A DNA stretch of 64,000 nucleotides from Mycobacterium scrofulaceum. Its GTDB lineage: Bacteria > Actinomycetota > Actinomycetes > Mycobacteriales > Mycobacteriaceae. The notes beneath the pieces are model-generated. The model was not told where the DNA came from and made no database searches. It saw only the letters and a list, made by a program, of their open reading frames with translations. Below are positions 1-8,862 of this stretch, piece by piece; position 1 is the first letter of the stretch, and the number at the start of each line of letters is the position of its first letter. Where the stretch lies: the NCBI RefSeq assembly GCF_001667885.1, contig NZ_LZJW01000182.1, positions 20,611 through 84,610 of the forward strand, in the 5' to 3' direction. The translations under genes and the position numbers were made by a program.

Positions 1-1
1 C

Positions 2-988
2 ACCTTGGTGGCATCACACTGTGTGGTCGACGGGCTCGGGCTCATAACGGCGATAACCGAGGCGGTCAACGCGGAGAGTCGCAAAGACCGCTACCCCCAA
101 CCCCTTTCGCGCAACCGGCTGCGAGCCGTGTTCGAGGACCTGGCCGATGCGATCAACGCCGTGCCATCGGTCATCCGCGCGCTGATCGCGACCCTGTCGA
201 TCTTGCTCAGGTCGTCGTCCGGTCCGAGGGTTCCCCGCACGGCGCCGGGGCCCGCCCCGCACTTGCCGATCGACGACGAGCGCACGGCGCTGCCATCGGT
301 CACGCTGCAAACCGACGCCGCGGCATGGGAAGCCCGGGCGCGTGCCCTCAACGGAAGCAGCAACACCCTTTTCGTCGCGTTCGCGGCCCGGTTGGCTCAC
401 CGGATGGGCAGGGTGCTCGCGGACGGAAACTCGGTGACGGTCGTGCTTCCGGTCAGCGATCGCGCTGCCGATGACGACCGGGCGAACGCGTTGACCTCGA
501 TCACGCTCACCGTGGACGCGGTGGCGGCGGCCCGCGACTTGAGCCCCGTGCGCGCGGATGTCAAGAGGCTGCTGACGTCGCTGCAATTGGACCCCAACGA
601 AATGCTTGCCGGCCTGCCGCTGATTCCGTTCACGCCACGATGGCTGGTCCGGCGCGCCGAAGGTGTCGCCATGTCGGCCGGCCAACTTCCGGTCGGCTGT
701 TCCAACCTGGGTAGCCTTGACGCCGCCGTGGGCCGCATCGACGGCGCGGACGCAGCCGAGGTCTGCATCCGGCTGGCCGAGCAAGGGGTCACCCGGCGCC
801 GGATCGAGCAAAACCATGGGCAATTGTTCTGCAGCACCGGGACGTTCAACGGAAGCCGGTTTCTCAACGTCATCGCGTGTCAAAGCGGGACCGACAGCGC
901 CGCGGCCGCCCGCGAGCTCGCGTGTAGCGCGCTGGCCGATCTGCAGTTGTCCGCCAGCACCGTCTACCAAGGTCCGGCCGGATGGTGA
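2..988 (+). CDS. Condensation-domain-like acyltransferase, 5' end cut off by window
   Basis: The reading frame is already open at the first base, so the true start lies upstream; about 328 codons are visible. A His-x-x-x-Asp-Gly motif (HCVVDG) sits near the visible N-terminus. This is the catalytic signature of the condensation / PapA / WS-DGAT acyltransferase superfamily, which moves acyl groups from CoA or carrier proteins onto hydroxyls or amines. The visible part would be the end of the first subdomain and the second subdomain. The stop overlaps the start of the next gene (ATGGTGA), so the two are probably co-translated and may act on the same lipid or glycolipid. Substrate cannot be told. 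Confidence 0.6.
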   Translation, partial: TLVASHCVVDGLGLITAITEAVNAESRKDRYPQPLSRNRLRAVFEDLADAINAVPSVIRALIATLSILLRSSSGPRVPRTAPGPAPHLPIDDERTALPSVTLQTDAAAWEARARALNGSSNTLFVAFAARLAHRMGRVLADGNSVTVVLPVSDRAADDDRANALTSITLTVDAVAAARDLSPVRADVKRLLTSLQLDPNEMLAGLPLIPFTPRWLVRRAEGVAMSAGQLPVGCSNLGSLDAAVGRIDGADAAEVCIRLAEQGVTRRRIEQNHGQLFCSTGTFNGSRFLNVIACQSGTDSAAAARELACSALADLQLSASTVYQGPAGW

Positions 989-2232
989 ACCTGGACGTCG
1001 ACGCGAATCGGCACACACACCACCGTAGGTACGCGGCGGGCGCCGCCGCGATCGCCGCGTGGGCGCTCGCCGTGATGTGGTTTGCGGTCAAGGTCGTTCC
1101 GCTCGACGTGTACTGGATGTCGTACTACGCCGCCGACTACACGCACGGGTTCGTTCGCCGCGGGCTCGCCGGTGAACTGGTTCGCCTGCTCCCCGGGCAT
1201 TATTTTGAGGCCACGCTGGGTCTGCGTTGGCTGTCGACGGCGGTGTATCTGTGCGGCCTGGCAGCCGTTGCGGGCGTGATGCTCTTCGGTCGCCGTCGCT
1301 CCGAGCGCCGGCTGATGGTTGCGCTGCTGATTCCGTTGCTGCCCTTCGGTGTCCCGTTCGCCGCGTATTCGGCCCGGCCGGACCTCTTCGGCGGAGCGGC
1401 CCTCGCGCTGTTCTCCTCTGCGCTGGCGGTGGGGCGTTCCCGCGGGATCGCGATGGCATGGTGCGCGGCCTACGGGGCCGCAATCGCGGCGTTGACGCTG
1501 GTGCACGAGGCGATCGGCCTGCAGTTTGCGCTGGGAGCCGTGCTGGCGATCATCGCCTTGGGCGGTGCGCTGGACAACGGTCGGGGCCCGGGCGCCATCC
1601 TGGCGGTGGCACCGGGCGTCTGCACGACGGTTGCGGTGGCGGCATTCGGCCGGCATGACATCGCGGCGCAACTGTGTGCATCGGTCCCCCATCACGTGAT
1701 GCCCAACCCGTTCGCCACGATCACGTCGCCGACCACGCTGATCCACTATGTTGTTGACGGGCGACCCCTTCCAACCGACTATCACGACTGGGTGTGCCGC
1801 AACGTGATGCCGAACTACGACAACGGAATCGGCGATGCCGTCCGCACGGTCGGCCACATCGGCATGCTCGGCCTCACGGTCTCGCTGGTATTCGGCGCCG
1901 GGGCCCTCGTGCTGACCATGTGGGGACTCAGCACCGTATCGGGCGTGCCGCTCGGCGCGTTCAGCGACGCGCTGCGGGGCCGGATGGCGTGGGTCGTCGG
2001 CGCTCTGCTGTTGATCTGTCCGGTTTTCCTGACCGGCTATGACTGGACCCGCTGGTTGACGATCGTGACGTTCGATGTCGGCGTGGTGTTCATCCTCTTC
2101 GCGGCGGGCAGGCCGGAGATCGAGCGCGAGCCCACACCAAAAGCGTTGCGTTCCTTCGTTGTTCTCGCCGTCACCCTCGCACTGATCCCCGTGGGCACGG
2201 TTCCGGGTTTCGGCGGGCCGCGAATGATGTGA
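982..2232 (+). CDS. Polytopic membrane protein of unknown function
   Basis: A 416-residue protein with roughly nine or ten hydrophobic segments, beginning with a membrane span around residues 18-38 after a short charged N-terminus. The ATG overlaps the stop of the upstream acyltransferase by 7 bp, which argues for translational coupling. A conserved-looking loop with the motif THGFVRRGLAGEL follows the first span, then alternating hydrophobic helices and a periplasmic loop with paired cysteines near residues 231 and 273. I recognise no family with confidence. The context suggests a partner of a lipid-modifying acyltransferase, for example a transporter or membrane-bound transferase; this is inference. 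Confidence 0.65.
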   Translation: MVNLDVDANRHTHHRRYAAGAAAIAAWALAVMWFAVKVVPLDVYWMSYYAADYTHGFVRRGLAGELVRLLPGHYFEATLGLRWLSTAVYLCGLAAVAGVMLFGRRRSERRLMVALLIPLLPFGVPFAAYSARPDLFGGAALALFSSALAVGRSRGIAMAWCAAYGAAIAALTLVHEAIGLQFALGAVLAIIALGGALDNGRGPGAILAVAPGVCTTVAVAAFGRHDIAAQLCASVPHHVMPNPFATITSPTTLIHYVVDGRPLPTDYHDWVCRNVMPNYDNGIGDAVRTVGHIGMLGLTVSLVFGAGALVLTMWGLSTVSGVPLGAFSDALRGRMAWVVGALLLICPVFLTGYDWTRWLTIVTFDVGVVFILFAAGRPEIEREPTPKALRSFVVLAVTLALIPVGTVPGFGGPRMM

Positions 2233-2535
2233 CCGGCCCAATCTTCGATTTTCTGACCTGTGGTGATGCCGGTCGTCGCACGGCATGTCATCTGCACTTC
2301 GTCACAATTCGTATGATTTCCTCAGACGCAGCGTTTGCCACTTCGGCGTACTCCACCGTTCGGTTCGCTCACGGTATCAATTTCAGATGCGCCTTTTCCT
2401 TTGCATGTGATCGTTGACCTCTCTGACCGGCGAACGCGTTGTGAGCACGGTTGGAGAGGCCGTCTTGGCCGCCACCCGACGTGGACGTGAAAGGTTCTGC
2501 CCCGTCGGCACTGTGAGCGGGTAGCGCCGTGTGGA
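2233..2535. other. Gene-free stretch between convergent genes
   Basis: About 300 bases separate the membrane protein gene from the convergent GMC oxidoreductase gene. Base composition is visibly less GC-rich than the neighbours. The only open frames are short and lack a convincing ribosome binding site. I see no strong hairpin with a U-run, no tRNA and no repeat. Confidence 0.5.
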
Positions 2536-4089
2536 TCACATTCGGTGTGTGGCTTGAATGAATTGCGCGGCCCGCTCGCCGATGACGACGCAGGGTGCCA
2601 TGGTGTTGGCGGTACTGATGCGGGGCATGATCGATGCGTCGGCGACGCGCAGGCCCTCGATGCCGTAGACCTTGAGGTGTCCGTCGACCACTGACATGGG
2701 GTCGCGGCCCATTTTTGCGGTGCCGGATTCGTGCCAGTAGGTGGTGACGGCGTCGCGCAGATAGGTCTCGAGTTCGGTGCTGGTCAGATCGCCGGGCATG
2801 ACCTCGCGTGCGGCGAACGGTCGAAGCTCGGCGGAGTTGCCGATCTCGCGCAGTGTTTCGATGCAGGCGATGGCGGTCTTGAGGTCCTCTGGGTCCGAGA
2901 GCGCGTTGGCTTCGATGCGAAGCGGGTCGGACGGGTCGCTGCCCGACAACCGAAGCCGTCCGCGGCTGTGGGGGTGCGTGGGCGAGCCGAACAGCACCCA
3001 GCTGTTAGGCGGCAGGCCGTATTTCGCGGTGTTCTCCGGGGTGGCTTTCGGGAATGGGCCCGAACAGGCGAACAGGTCCGGTCCCTGCACATCGGCTGCC
3101 CCGGAGTCCCAGAACATCGTCGCGCCCACCTGGGCGTTGCCTTGGATGTTCTCGGGAAACTCCCACACGCAGTCGAAGCCGAAATGGTCCTGAAGGTTGC
3201 GTCCGACTCCGGGCAGGTGCTGGCGAACGGTGATGCCGACTCGACGCAATTCGTCTTCGTCACCTATGCCGGACTGCATCAGCACCTTCGGCGTGTGAAT
3301 AGCACCAAGCGACAGTACGACCTCAGCGTCGGCGCCTACACGATGCACCGTGCCGCCATGGACGACCTCGACACCGGTGGCCCGATTGCCGTCGAAGATC
3401 ACTCGGGTGACCAGTGCGTGCGGGAGGACGGTCAAGTTCGGCCGCTGCCGATATGGGTCGATGTAGGTGCGAAACACCGAGAGGCGTTTCCCGTCCCGCC
3501 AGCGCAGATCGGCGATGGCGGCCCCACGGGTCTCCTCCATCAGCCGCCCGTTTGGGCTCTGGTAGGTGGGAATGCCGACGGCCCTGGCCGCCTCAAGAGT
3601 CGCCGCGGCGAGCGGGTGGGCGTCGGGCGCCGGTTGTACGAACACCGGGCCGCCCCTGCCCCGGTGACTCGGCTCGCCGATGCCGTGCCAGTCCTCGATT
3701 TCCCGGTAGAGATCGAGGATTGGCCCGTATCCCCAGGCGGTCTCGCCGGACTCCGCGGCGTAGTGGTCCCAGTCGCTGCGATGTCCGCGCGCCCAGATCA
3801 TTAGATTGATGCTGGATCCACCGCCGAGGACTTTGCCCATCGAAAACGGGATCGCTCGTCCGTGAAGTCGCGGGTCCTTCTCGGAGATGAATCCCCAATC
3901 GCGTTCGCTGCCAAGGTTGGACGGCCATTGGCTTGCGTCGGTCACGCTGGGGACATCGTCGCTGCCGCCGGCCTCCAAAAGTAAGACCGCGATGTCGGGG
4001 TTGTCCGCCAACCGGCCGGCGATCACCGATCCTGACGACCCAGCACCACACACGATGACGTCGTAATGCGCCTCCAACTCAGTATTCAC
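2536..4089 (-). CDS. GMC-family FAD oxidoreductase (choline dehydrogenase-like)
   Basis: A 517-residue flavoprotein that should oxidise an alcohol group to an aldehyde or ketone. The N-terminal dinucleotide-binding motif GAGSSGS is at residues 15-21. The GMC active-site His is in HESGT (about residue 453) and the second catalytic position is Asn in STANT (about 495), the choline-oxidase arrangement. An ATG-initiated frame extends 25 codons further upstream, but I chose the GTG at 4087-4089 because AGGAGG lies five bases before it and the protein then begins just before the FAD motif. It is the last gene of a leftward operon with an amidase and an alpha/beta hydrolase. The alcohol substrate is unknown. 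Confidence 0.88.
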   Translation of the reverse strand: MNTELEAHYDVIVCGAGSSGSVIAGRLADNPDIAVLLLEAGGSDDVPSVTDASQWPSNLGSERDWGFISEKDPRLHGRAIPFSMGKVLGGGSSINLMIWARGHRSDWDHYAAESGETAWGYGPILDLYREIEDWHGIGEPSHRGRGGPVFVQPAPDAHPLAAATLEAARAVGIPTYQSPNGRLMEETRGAAIADLRWRDGKRLSVFRTYIDPYRQRPNLTVLPHALVTRVIFDGNRATGVEVVHGGTVHRVGADAEVVLSLGAIHTPKVLMQSGIGDEDELRRVGITVRQHLPGVGRNLQDHFGFDCVWEFPENIQGNAQVGATMFWDSGAADVQGPDLFACSGPFPKATPENTAKYGLPPNSWVLFGSPTHPHSRGRLRLSGSDPSDPLRIEANALSDPEDLKTAIACIETLREIGNSAELRPFAAREVMPGDLTSTELETYLRDAVTTYWHESGTAKMGRDPMSVVDGHLKVYGIEGLRVADASIMPRISTANTMAPCVVIGERAAQFIQATHRM

Positions 4090-4164
4090 AAACGCCTCCT
4101 GACGCGTCCGCTGAGTATGTTCACTGATACCTAGACTCACGCGCGGAAAGGCGCGGCGGTTCAA

Positions 4165-5613
4165 TCACATTCGGAACGAATCGGAGCCACTGACCGCGCT
4201 CGCGCGCACTGCTTTCCGCGGATCGTGCCGCGGTGGCCACATCGGCCAGTCTGCCGCGGATTGGTAGGCGTGGCCGACGCGCAGCACGGTGGCCTCGGCG
4301 AAGGGCCCGCCCACTACCTGCAGGCCGATCGGTAGCCCGGTGGTGGTGAAACCACAGGGCACTGACAACGCCGGCAAGCCCGCGAGATTCGCGGGGGCGG
4401 AGAACCGGATGTACGCCTGCACCGGGTCCTCGGTGACCCCGTCGGGCCACGTCACCTCGGGCCTGCCTGCGTCCATCGCCGCGACGGGCACCGTCGGAGC
4501 GATCAGGACGTCGATGTCATCGAAGAGCTCTCGCCACTGCTGCCGGATGAGGGCTCGCTTGCGTTGCGCGTCAAGGTAATCGATGGCCAATACCGACGCT
4601 CCGGCCTCCAATGCCTGGCGCACGTCGTTGGTGTACAGATCGGCGTGCTCGCGCAGCATCTGCCGGTGATAACTGGCAGCCTCGGGCTGCAGGATGGCGA
4701 ATTCGGTGGCCATCACCTCGTCGGCTAGGGGCAGCCGGACTTCGCGTAGCCGTACGCCCAGGTCCGCGAGCAGTGCGCGCGCCGCCTCGACGGCTTTGCT
4801 GACTTCGGGGTCGACACGCTCGGTGAAGAAGTTGACCGGCACGCCGACCGTCGTGCCGGAGACCCCGCCGTCCAGTGTGGCCGAGAAGTCCGGCACCGGC
4901 ACGTCGGCCGAGCCGGGATCGCTCGGGTCGTATCCGGCCATCGCGTTCATCGCCAGCGCCGCGTCCTCGACCGTGCGCGTCAGCGGGCCGGCGTGGTCCA
5001 GTGACCAGGAAAACGGCGTCACGCCCGTGCGGGACACCCGGCCGTAGGTGGGTTTGAATCCCACCGTGCCGCACAGCGCCGCGGGGATGCGGATCGAGCC
5101 GGCGGTGTCGCTACCCAGCCCGACCATGCACGCCCCGACGGCAACCGCGGCCGCCGATCCGCCGCTGGACCCTCCCGCGATGCGATCGGGACGCCAGGGG
5201 TTGCGCGTCTGCGGGGTGACGACGCCGTAGGCGAACTCGTGTGAGTGGGTGCGGCCCACCACCACCGCACCTGCCTGCCGCAACTTGGCGACGACGGCGC
5301 TGTCCCGCTCCGGCATGTACCGGGCCCGCACGCGCGAGCTCGAGGTGCTGACCACGCCGGCCATGTCATAGATTTCCTTGACCCCGATCGGAATTCCGTG
5401 CAACGGTCCGCGATACCGGCCGCCCGCAATCTCGCGTTCCGCTCCCGCCGCGGCCCGGGCCGCCAGCTCCACCGTGACATTGCTGAACGCGTTGATCTCC
5501 GGCTCGACCGCCTCGATGCGCGCCAGCACCGACTCGGTCAGCTCGACCGGTGACAGCGCCTTGGCCCGCATCTCCTTTGCGGCCGCGGCCAACGTCAGTT
5601 CGAACGGCTGCAT
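4165..5613 (-). CDS. Amidase-signature family hydrolase
   Basis: A 482-residue amidase-signature enzyme that hydrolyses a carboxamide to acid and ammonia, or acts on a related C-N bond. The Ser-cisSer-Lys triad is visible: Lys79 in GIPIGVKE, cis-Ser149 in GGSSGGS, and nucleophile Ser173 in DTAGSIRIPA. An upstream extension of the frame is low-complexity Arg/Gly antisense-like sequence, so the start is the ATG at 5613 reading MQPFEL. It begins 5 bases after the hydrolase stop and is followed 75 bases later by the GMC oxidoreductase. The three together look like a catabolic pathway for an amide- or ester-containing compound; which one is unknown. It is not GatA, since no GatB/GatC gene is near. 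Confidence 0.88.
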   Translation of the reverse strand: MQPFELTLAAAAKEMRAKALSPVELTESVLARIEAVEPEINAFSNVTVELAARAAAGAEREIAGGRYRGPLHGIPIGVKEIYDMAGVVSTSSSRVRARYMPERDSAVVAKLRQAGAVVVGRTHSHEFAYGVVTPQTRNPWRPDRIAGGSSGGSAAAVAVGACMVGLGSDTAGSIRIPAALCGTVGFKPTYGRVSRTGVTPFSWSLDHAGPLTRTVEDAALAMNAMAGYDPSDPGSADVPVPDFSATLDGGVSGTTVGVPVNFFTERVDPEVSKAVEAARALLADLGVRLREVRLPLADEVMATEFAILQPEAASYHRQMLREHADLYTNDVRQALEAGASVLAIDYLDAQRKRALIRQQWRELFDDIDVLIAPTVPVAAMDAGRPEVTWPDGVTEDPVQAYIRFSAPANLAGLPALSVPCGFTTTGLPIGLQVVGGPFAEATVLRVGHAYQSAADWPMWPPRHDPRKAVRASAVSGSDSFRM

Positions 5614-5618
5614 AGCTC

Positions 5619-6542
5619 TCAGGCCACCGCAGTCTGGAGCCCGAGCGTGGAGCGCAGCCAGCGACCCATCTCGGCGATCGCGCGGTCGACCTCCTCGACG
5701 CGGCCCGCTCCCATGATGAAGGAGTGCTGCCCCTCGTCGACTCGCCGGACGAGGATGTCGTTGCCCGCCTCCTTCGCCCGACACGCGAAGGCGACGGCGT
5801 CCGACGCGAGCAGTTCGTATTCGCCGTAGTACACCGCTGTCGGCGGCAGTCCCGACAGGTCGGCCCCGAGCAGATGCACTCGCGGATCGGTGAATTCGAC
5901 GCCGGTTCCATCAAGCCAGCACGACCGGAACAGTTCCAGCAGGCCCCGCGTGAGCAGCCTGTCCCGCTCGGCGTTGGTCTCGATGGATTCACCCGACAGC
6001 GTGGCGTCGGTCCACGGCGAGATGGACAGCACGGCGCCGGGCAGCGCCTCGCCCCGATCACGCAGCCGCAGCGCGAGCTCGACCGCGAGGTAGCCGCCGA
6101 TCGAGTGGCCGACACTGCCGATCTTGTCGGGCCGGTAGCCCTGGGCGAGCAGCCAGCGATAGGCGGCATCCACATCGTCGACCTGCGCCGGGTACTTGTG
6201 CTCTGGGGACCGCCGAAAGTTCAACACCAACGACCGCACGCCCGCCGCTTTCGCGATGTGCGCCGCAGCTTTTCGGTCGGAATGCATCGACATCAGCACG
6301 CTGCCGCCCATGTGCGTGTGCAGAAGCGCCGACTCGGGGTCGCTGTCGACCGGGATGCACCACAATGCCTCCACACCGCCGGCGTCCACCTCGGCGTAGG
6401 TCACGCCCTCGGGTTCCTTCGTCGCCAAGTGGATGTTCTCGGTGACGTCGCGAATCGTCTCCAGCCCGAAACCGGGAGTCGAGGATCGCCTGCCGATCTC
6501 GGCGTAGAAGTCGGCGAACTCGATCGCTTGCTGGCTTGCCAC
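5619..6542 (-). CDS. Alpha/beta hydrolase, HSL / acetyl-hydrolase type
   Basis: A 307-residue carboxylester hydrolase of the hormone-sensitive-lipase group. The oxyanion-hole motif is HMGG (residues 77-80, usually HGGG), the nucleophile elbow is GHSIGG with Ser147, and the catalytic His is about residue 273 in DEGQHSF. It is the first gene of the leftward hydrolase-amidase-GMC operon. The 41-54 bases upstream hold two adjacent 14-bp repeats that match the element in front of the TetR gene at 7805, so the operon is probably repressed by that TetR protein. The physiological ester is unknown. Confidence 0.85.
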   Translation of the reverse strand: MASQQAIEFADFYAEIGRRSSTPGFGLETIRDVTENIHLATKEPEGVTYAEVDAGGVEALWCIPVDSDPESALLHTHMGGSVLMSMHSDRKAAAHIAKAAGVRSLVLNFRRSPEHKYPAQVDDVDAAYRWLLAQGYRPDKIGSVGHSIGGYLAVELALRLRDRGEALPGAVLSISPWTDATLSGESIETNAERDRLLTRGLLELFRSCWLDGTGVEFTDPRVHLLGADLSGLPPTAVYYGEYELLASDAVAFACRAKEAGNDILVRRVDEGQHSFIMGAGRVEEVDRAIAEMGRWLRSTLGLQTAVA

Positions 6543-6568
6543 GTGTTTTCCTTCCGTCCTGCCATAGA

Positions 6569-6597
6569 ATAACGACCACTATATAACGATCGCTATC
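6569..6597. promoter_or_regulatory. Putative TetR operator of the hydrolase-amidase-GMC operon
   Basis: Two 14-bp units stand head to tail: ATAACGACCACTAT at 6569-6582 and ATAACGATCGCTAT at 6583-6596, identical at 12 of 14 positions. The second is nearly palindromic (ATAnCGATCGnTAT). The 15-mer at 6583-6597 matches the element before the TetR gene (7824-7838) at 14 of 15 positions. On the minus strand the block overlaps the -35 side of a TATTCT -10 candidate for the hydrolase gene. Confidence 0.7.
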
Positions 6598-6711
6598 CCA
6601 TGGCTAGCCCCCGCCGCAGTCCGGACGATTCACGGTCAGCGGCGGGAACCTCGCACCCGCCCGTACCAGACGGCGACCGAACCGTCTCCCGGCCGTCGCT
6701 TCGCACCTCAG

Positions 6712-7206
6712 CTAGGAGAAGTACGCGTCAAACGAGCCGACATCGGTCAAATGCGCTGTGACCTCGGAAATTTGGTCGCCACGGATGGTGAGCACGTTCA
6801 CCACGTCCTGGTCAAGCCGCTTGCCGTTGTGTTCACCGTTGTCGTGCAACGTGACCGCGACGGTGTCACGGCCGAAAGCGAATCCCCGCGGGGAGATGTG
6901 CAGTCCGTACTGGGCGAATGCGTCGGCCAGCCTCGTAACGTCGTCGATTCCGGTCGCCCGGCCGGACACCACGCTGGACCCGGGGATCGTCCAGACGATA
7001 TCGGGGGTGGCGTGTTCGGCGATCCCGGCATGGTCGTCATGCACGATGGCGGTCGCGAACGCTCCGACGATGGCCCGCTGGCGCTGGGTGGCCGCGGCGT
7101 CATCGTCCGGCGAGGCGGTCGAATCGGCGCCCGGCACCACGCAAACCAATGCCATAGCGATACCCGTGCCCGTCAGGAATGCTTTCCAAGCACTCGCAGC
7201 CCGCAT
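6712..7206 (-). CDS. Secreted SnoaL / NTF2-like domain protein
   Basis: A 164-residue protein with a typical signal peptide: a short basic start, a hydrophobic stretch over residues 10-25 and a small-residue cleavage region near residue 30. The rest has the pattern of an NTF2/SnoaL-like fold (RAIVGAFATAIVHDDHAGIAE, then DIVWTIPG), a cone-shaped pocket used by isomerases, by lyases and by non-catalytic binding proteins. The start ATG follows GGAGG and lies 11 bases after the TetR stop, so it is co-transcribed with the regulator. It may bind or process the small molecule the locus responds to; that is inference. Confidence 0.75.
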   Translation of the reverse strand: MRAASAWKAFLTGTGIAMALVCVVPGADSTASPDDDAAATQRQRAIVGAFATAIVHDDHAGIAEHATPDIVWTIPGSSVVSGRATGIDDVTRLADAFAQYGLHISPRGFAFGRDTVAVTLHDNGEHNGKRLDQDVVNVLTIRGDQISEVTAHLTDVGSFDAYFS

Positions 7207-7217
7207 GCCGCCTCCGA

Positions 7218-7805
7218 TTATTTGCGGCGCTTGCCGGGTGAAATGAGCCTATCCGCGGTCTGCCGCGCGGCGTCGAGCACCTCTGTCTGCGTGCCCGGGT
7301 CGGACATCGCACGCGAGATCGACACCGCGCCCACCATCAGCGCGACGACGCTCCACGCCCGGCGCTCCCGATCGGCACCGTCGAGCACCTCGGCCACCCG
7401 GCTCGCCAGCGCGGCGATCTTGTCTTCGTATGCCTTCTGCGTGGACACTCCCGCCCGCGCCACATCAGCGCTCAGGGTCGGCATCACGCATCCGTCGCCC
7501 GGGTTTTCCACGTGGTAGGCGCTGAGGTATTCCGCGACAAAGCCTTCCAGCTTCGACCTGCGCTCAGCCTTGGTGCCGGACTCCGTCTCGGAAACGAAGG
7601 GCTCACCGACGCTGGCGTCGATGATCGCCTCCAGCATCGCTTCCTTGTTGGAGAAGTTCGAATAGAACGCTCCCGAGGTCACGTCCGCCGCGGCGGCGAG
7701 CCCGTCCACCCCGATCCCGTTGAAGCCGGCCACCTTCATCGCACGCGTACCGGCACGCACCAGCGCGGCACGCGCCTTGGCTTTCTGGTCTGCCGGGTAT
7801 CTCAT
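7218..7805 (-). CDS. TetR-family transcriptional repressor
   Basis: A 195-residue regulator. The N-terminal helix-turn-helix spans about residues 10-55 (GFNGIGVDGLAAAADVTSGA followed by FYSNFSNKEAML), the classic TetR pattern; the C-terminal two thirds would bind a ligand and dimerise. The open frame extends far upstream but that extension is antisense to the SDR gene; the ATG at 7805 gives a normal TetR length. A near-palindromic element lies 19-33 bases upstream and recurs before the hydrolase operon, so it probably represses itself and that operon. The secreted SnoaL-like gene follows 11 bases downstream. Confidence 0.9.
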   Translation of the reverse strand: MRYPADQKAKARAALVRAGTRAMKVAGFNGIGVDGLAAAADVTSGAFYSNFSNKEAMLEAIIDASVGEPFVSETESGTKAERRSKLEGFVAEYLSAYHVENPGDGCVMPTLSADVARAGVSTQKAYEDKIAALASRVAEVLDGADRERRAWSVVALMVGAVSISRAMSDPGTQTEVLDAARQTADRLISPGKRRK

Positions 7806-7814
7806 GACAAGACC

Positions 7815-7838
7815 AGTTATAGCATAACTATCGCTATC
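7815..7838. promoter_or_regulatory. Putative TetR autoregulatory operator
   Basis: ATAACTATCGCTATC at 7824-7838 matches ATAACGATCGCTATC at 6583-6597 in 14 of 15 positions. It overlaps an inverted repeat AGTTAT-agc-ATAACT at 7815-7829. Placement just upstream of the TetR start fits autorepression. Confidence 0.65.
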
Positions 7839-7959
7839 GTATCCTAACTTCCGATTCGGTCCGCGATCCGGCACTGCATAACACCTGAACCGGCCGCGGA
7901 CTCGGCACCTCCCAAAGCTGCCATTGACTAATGTCACCATTTGGTATTGACTTCCTCGC

Positions 7960-8838
7960 ATGGCGGACGGTGTTCCGGTCCTCGGGTCAGTGTTGGACAG
8001 ACTGCTGGGCAGGTCGAAGACCAGCCGCGGCGCGTCGGCGGTGGTGACCGGCGCGGGCAGCGGCATCGGGGCGGCCTTCGCCACCGAACTCGCCCGCCGC
8101 GGCGGAGCAGTCGTCTGCAGCGACATCGACGAGGCCGCCGCCCGACGGACGGCTGACGCGATCACCGCGCAGGGCGCTCGGGCGACCGTGATCCGTTGCG
8201 ACGTCTCGAGATTCGAGGACGTCGAGGCGCTGGCCGAGCGATCCGCGGCCTGGTTTTCCGGGCCGCCCACGCTGGTGATCAACAACGCCGGCGTCGGTGC
8301 CGGCGGGGCCGCCATCGGCGATACGCCGCTGGACGATTGGGTGTGGACCCTGGGGATCAACCTCTGGGGACCCATCCACGGCTGCCACGTCTTCACCCCG
8401 ATGTTGCGGGAAGCCGGTCGGTCGCACGCTCCCCGCGGCATCATCAACGTCGCCTCCGCTGCGGCGTTCGGCGCGGCCCCGGGCATGGCCGCCTACAACG
8501 TCAGTAAGGCCGGTGTCCTGTCGCTCTCCGAAACGCTGGCCGCCGAATTGGTGGGCACCGGGGTGCGCGTCACCGTGCTGTGTCCAACCTTCGTCAAGAC
8601 CAACATCGTCGAGTCCGGCCGGATCAGCGAGGAATCCAGCGAGCTGGCCAACAAGTTGATGCGCTGGACCGGATTCTCGGCGGACAAGGTCGCGCGGATC
8701 TGCCTGGACGCCCACGACCGCGGCGAGTTGTATTGCATGCCGCAGCTCGACGCCAAGATCGGCTGGAGTGTCAAACGCCTGGCCCCCCAGGCCTATACGC
8801 GCGCCGCCGGCGTGGTGTCGCGCATCAACTTGCCCTGA
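7960..8838 (+). CDS. Short-chain dehydrogenase/reductase
   Basis: A 292-residue NAD(P)-dependent oxidoreductase of the classical SDR type. The cofactor motif TGAGSGIG is near residues 30-37, the NNAG motif near residue 108, and the active-site pair is YNVSK (Tyr-x-x-x-Lys) near residue 180 preceded by a serine in NVASAAA. Likely reaction: alcohol/ketone interconversion on a lipophilic substrate. It is first in a rightward four-gene operon with a diiron protein, a Baeyer-Villiger-type monooxygenase and a MerR regulator (gaps 24, 2 and 3 bases). The layout resembles ketone-handling lipid loci such as mymA, though the gene content differs. Confidence 0.9.
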   Translation: MADGVPVLGSVLDRLLGRSKTSRGASAVVTGAGSGIGAAFATELARRGGAVVCSDIDEAAARRTADAITAQGARATVIRCDVSRFEDVEALAERSAAWFSGPPTLVINNAGVGAGGAAIGDTPLDDWVWTLGINLWGPIHGCHVFTPMLREAGRSHAPRGIINVASAAAFGAAPGMAAYNVSKAGVLSLSETLAAELVGTGVRVTVLCPTFVKTNIVESGRISEESSELANKLMRWTGFSADKVARICLDAHDRGELYCMPQLDAKIGWSVKRLAPQAYTRAAGVVSRINLP

Positions 8839-8862
8839 TCAGCCGACGCAAAGGAGCTCCCG

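Noticed and set aside
2233..2535. tRNA or IS remnant in the AT-richer gap
   Set aside because: No cloverleaf-like arms, no terminal inverted repeats and no transposase fragment could be found by eye.
8107..8486. Long N-terminal extension of the TetR protein
   Set aside because: Antisense to the SDR gene and upstream of a clear promoter/operator; a TetR of 195 residues is normal.
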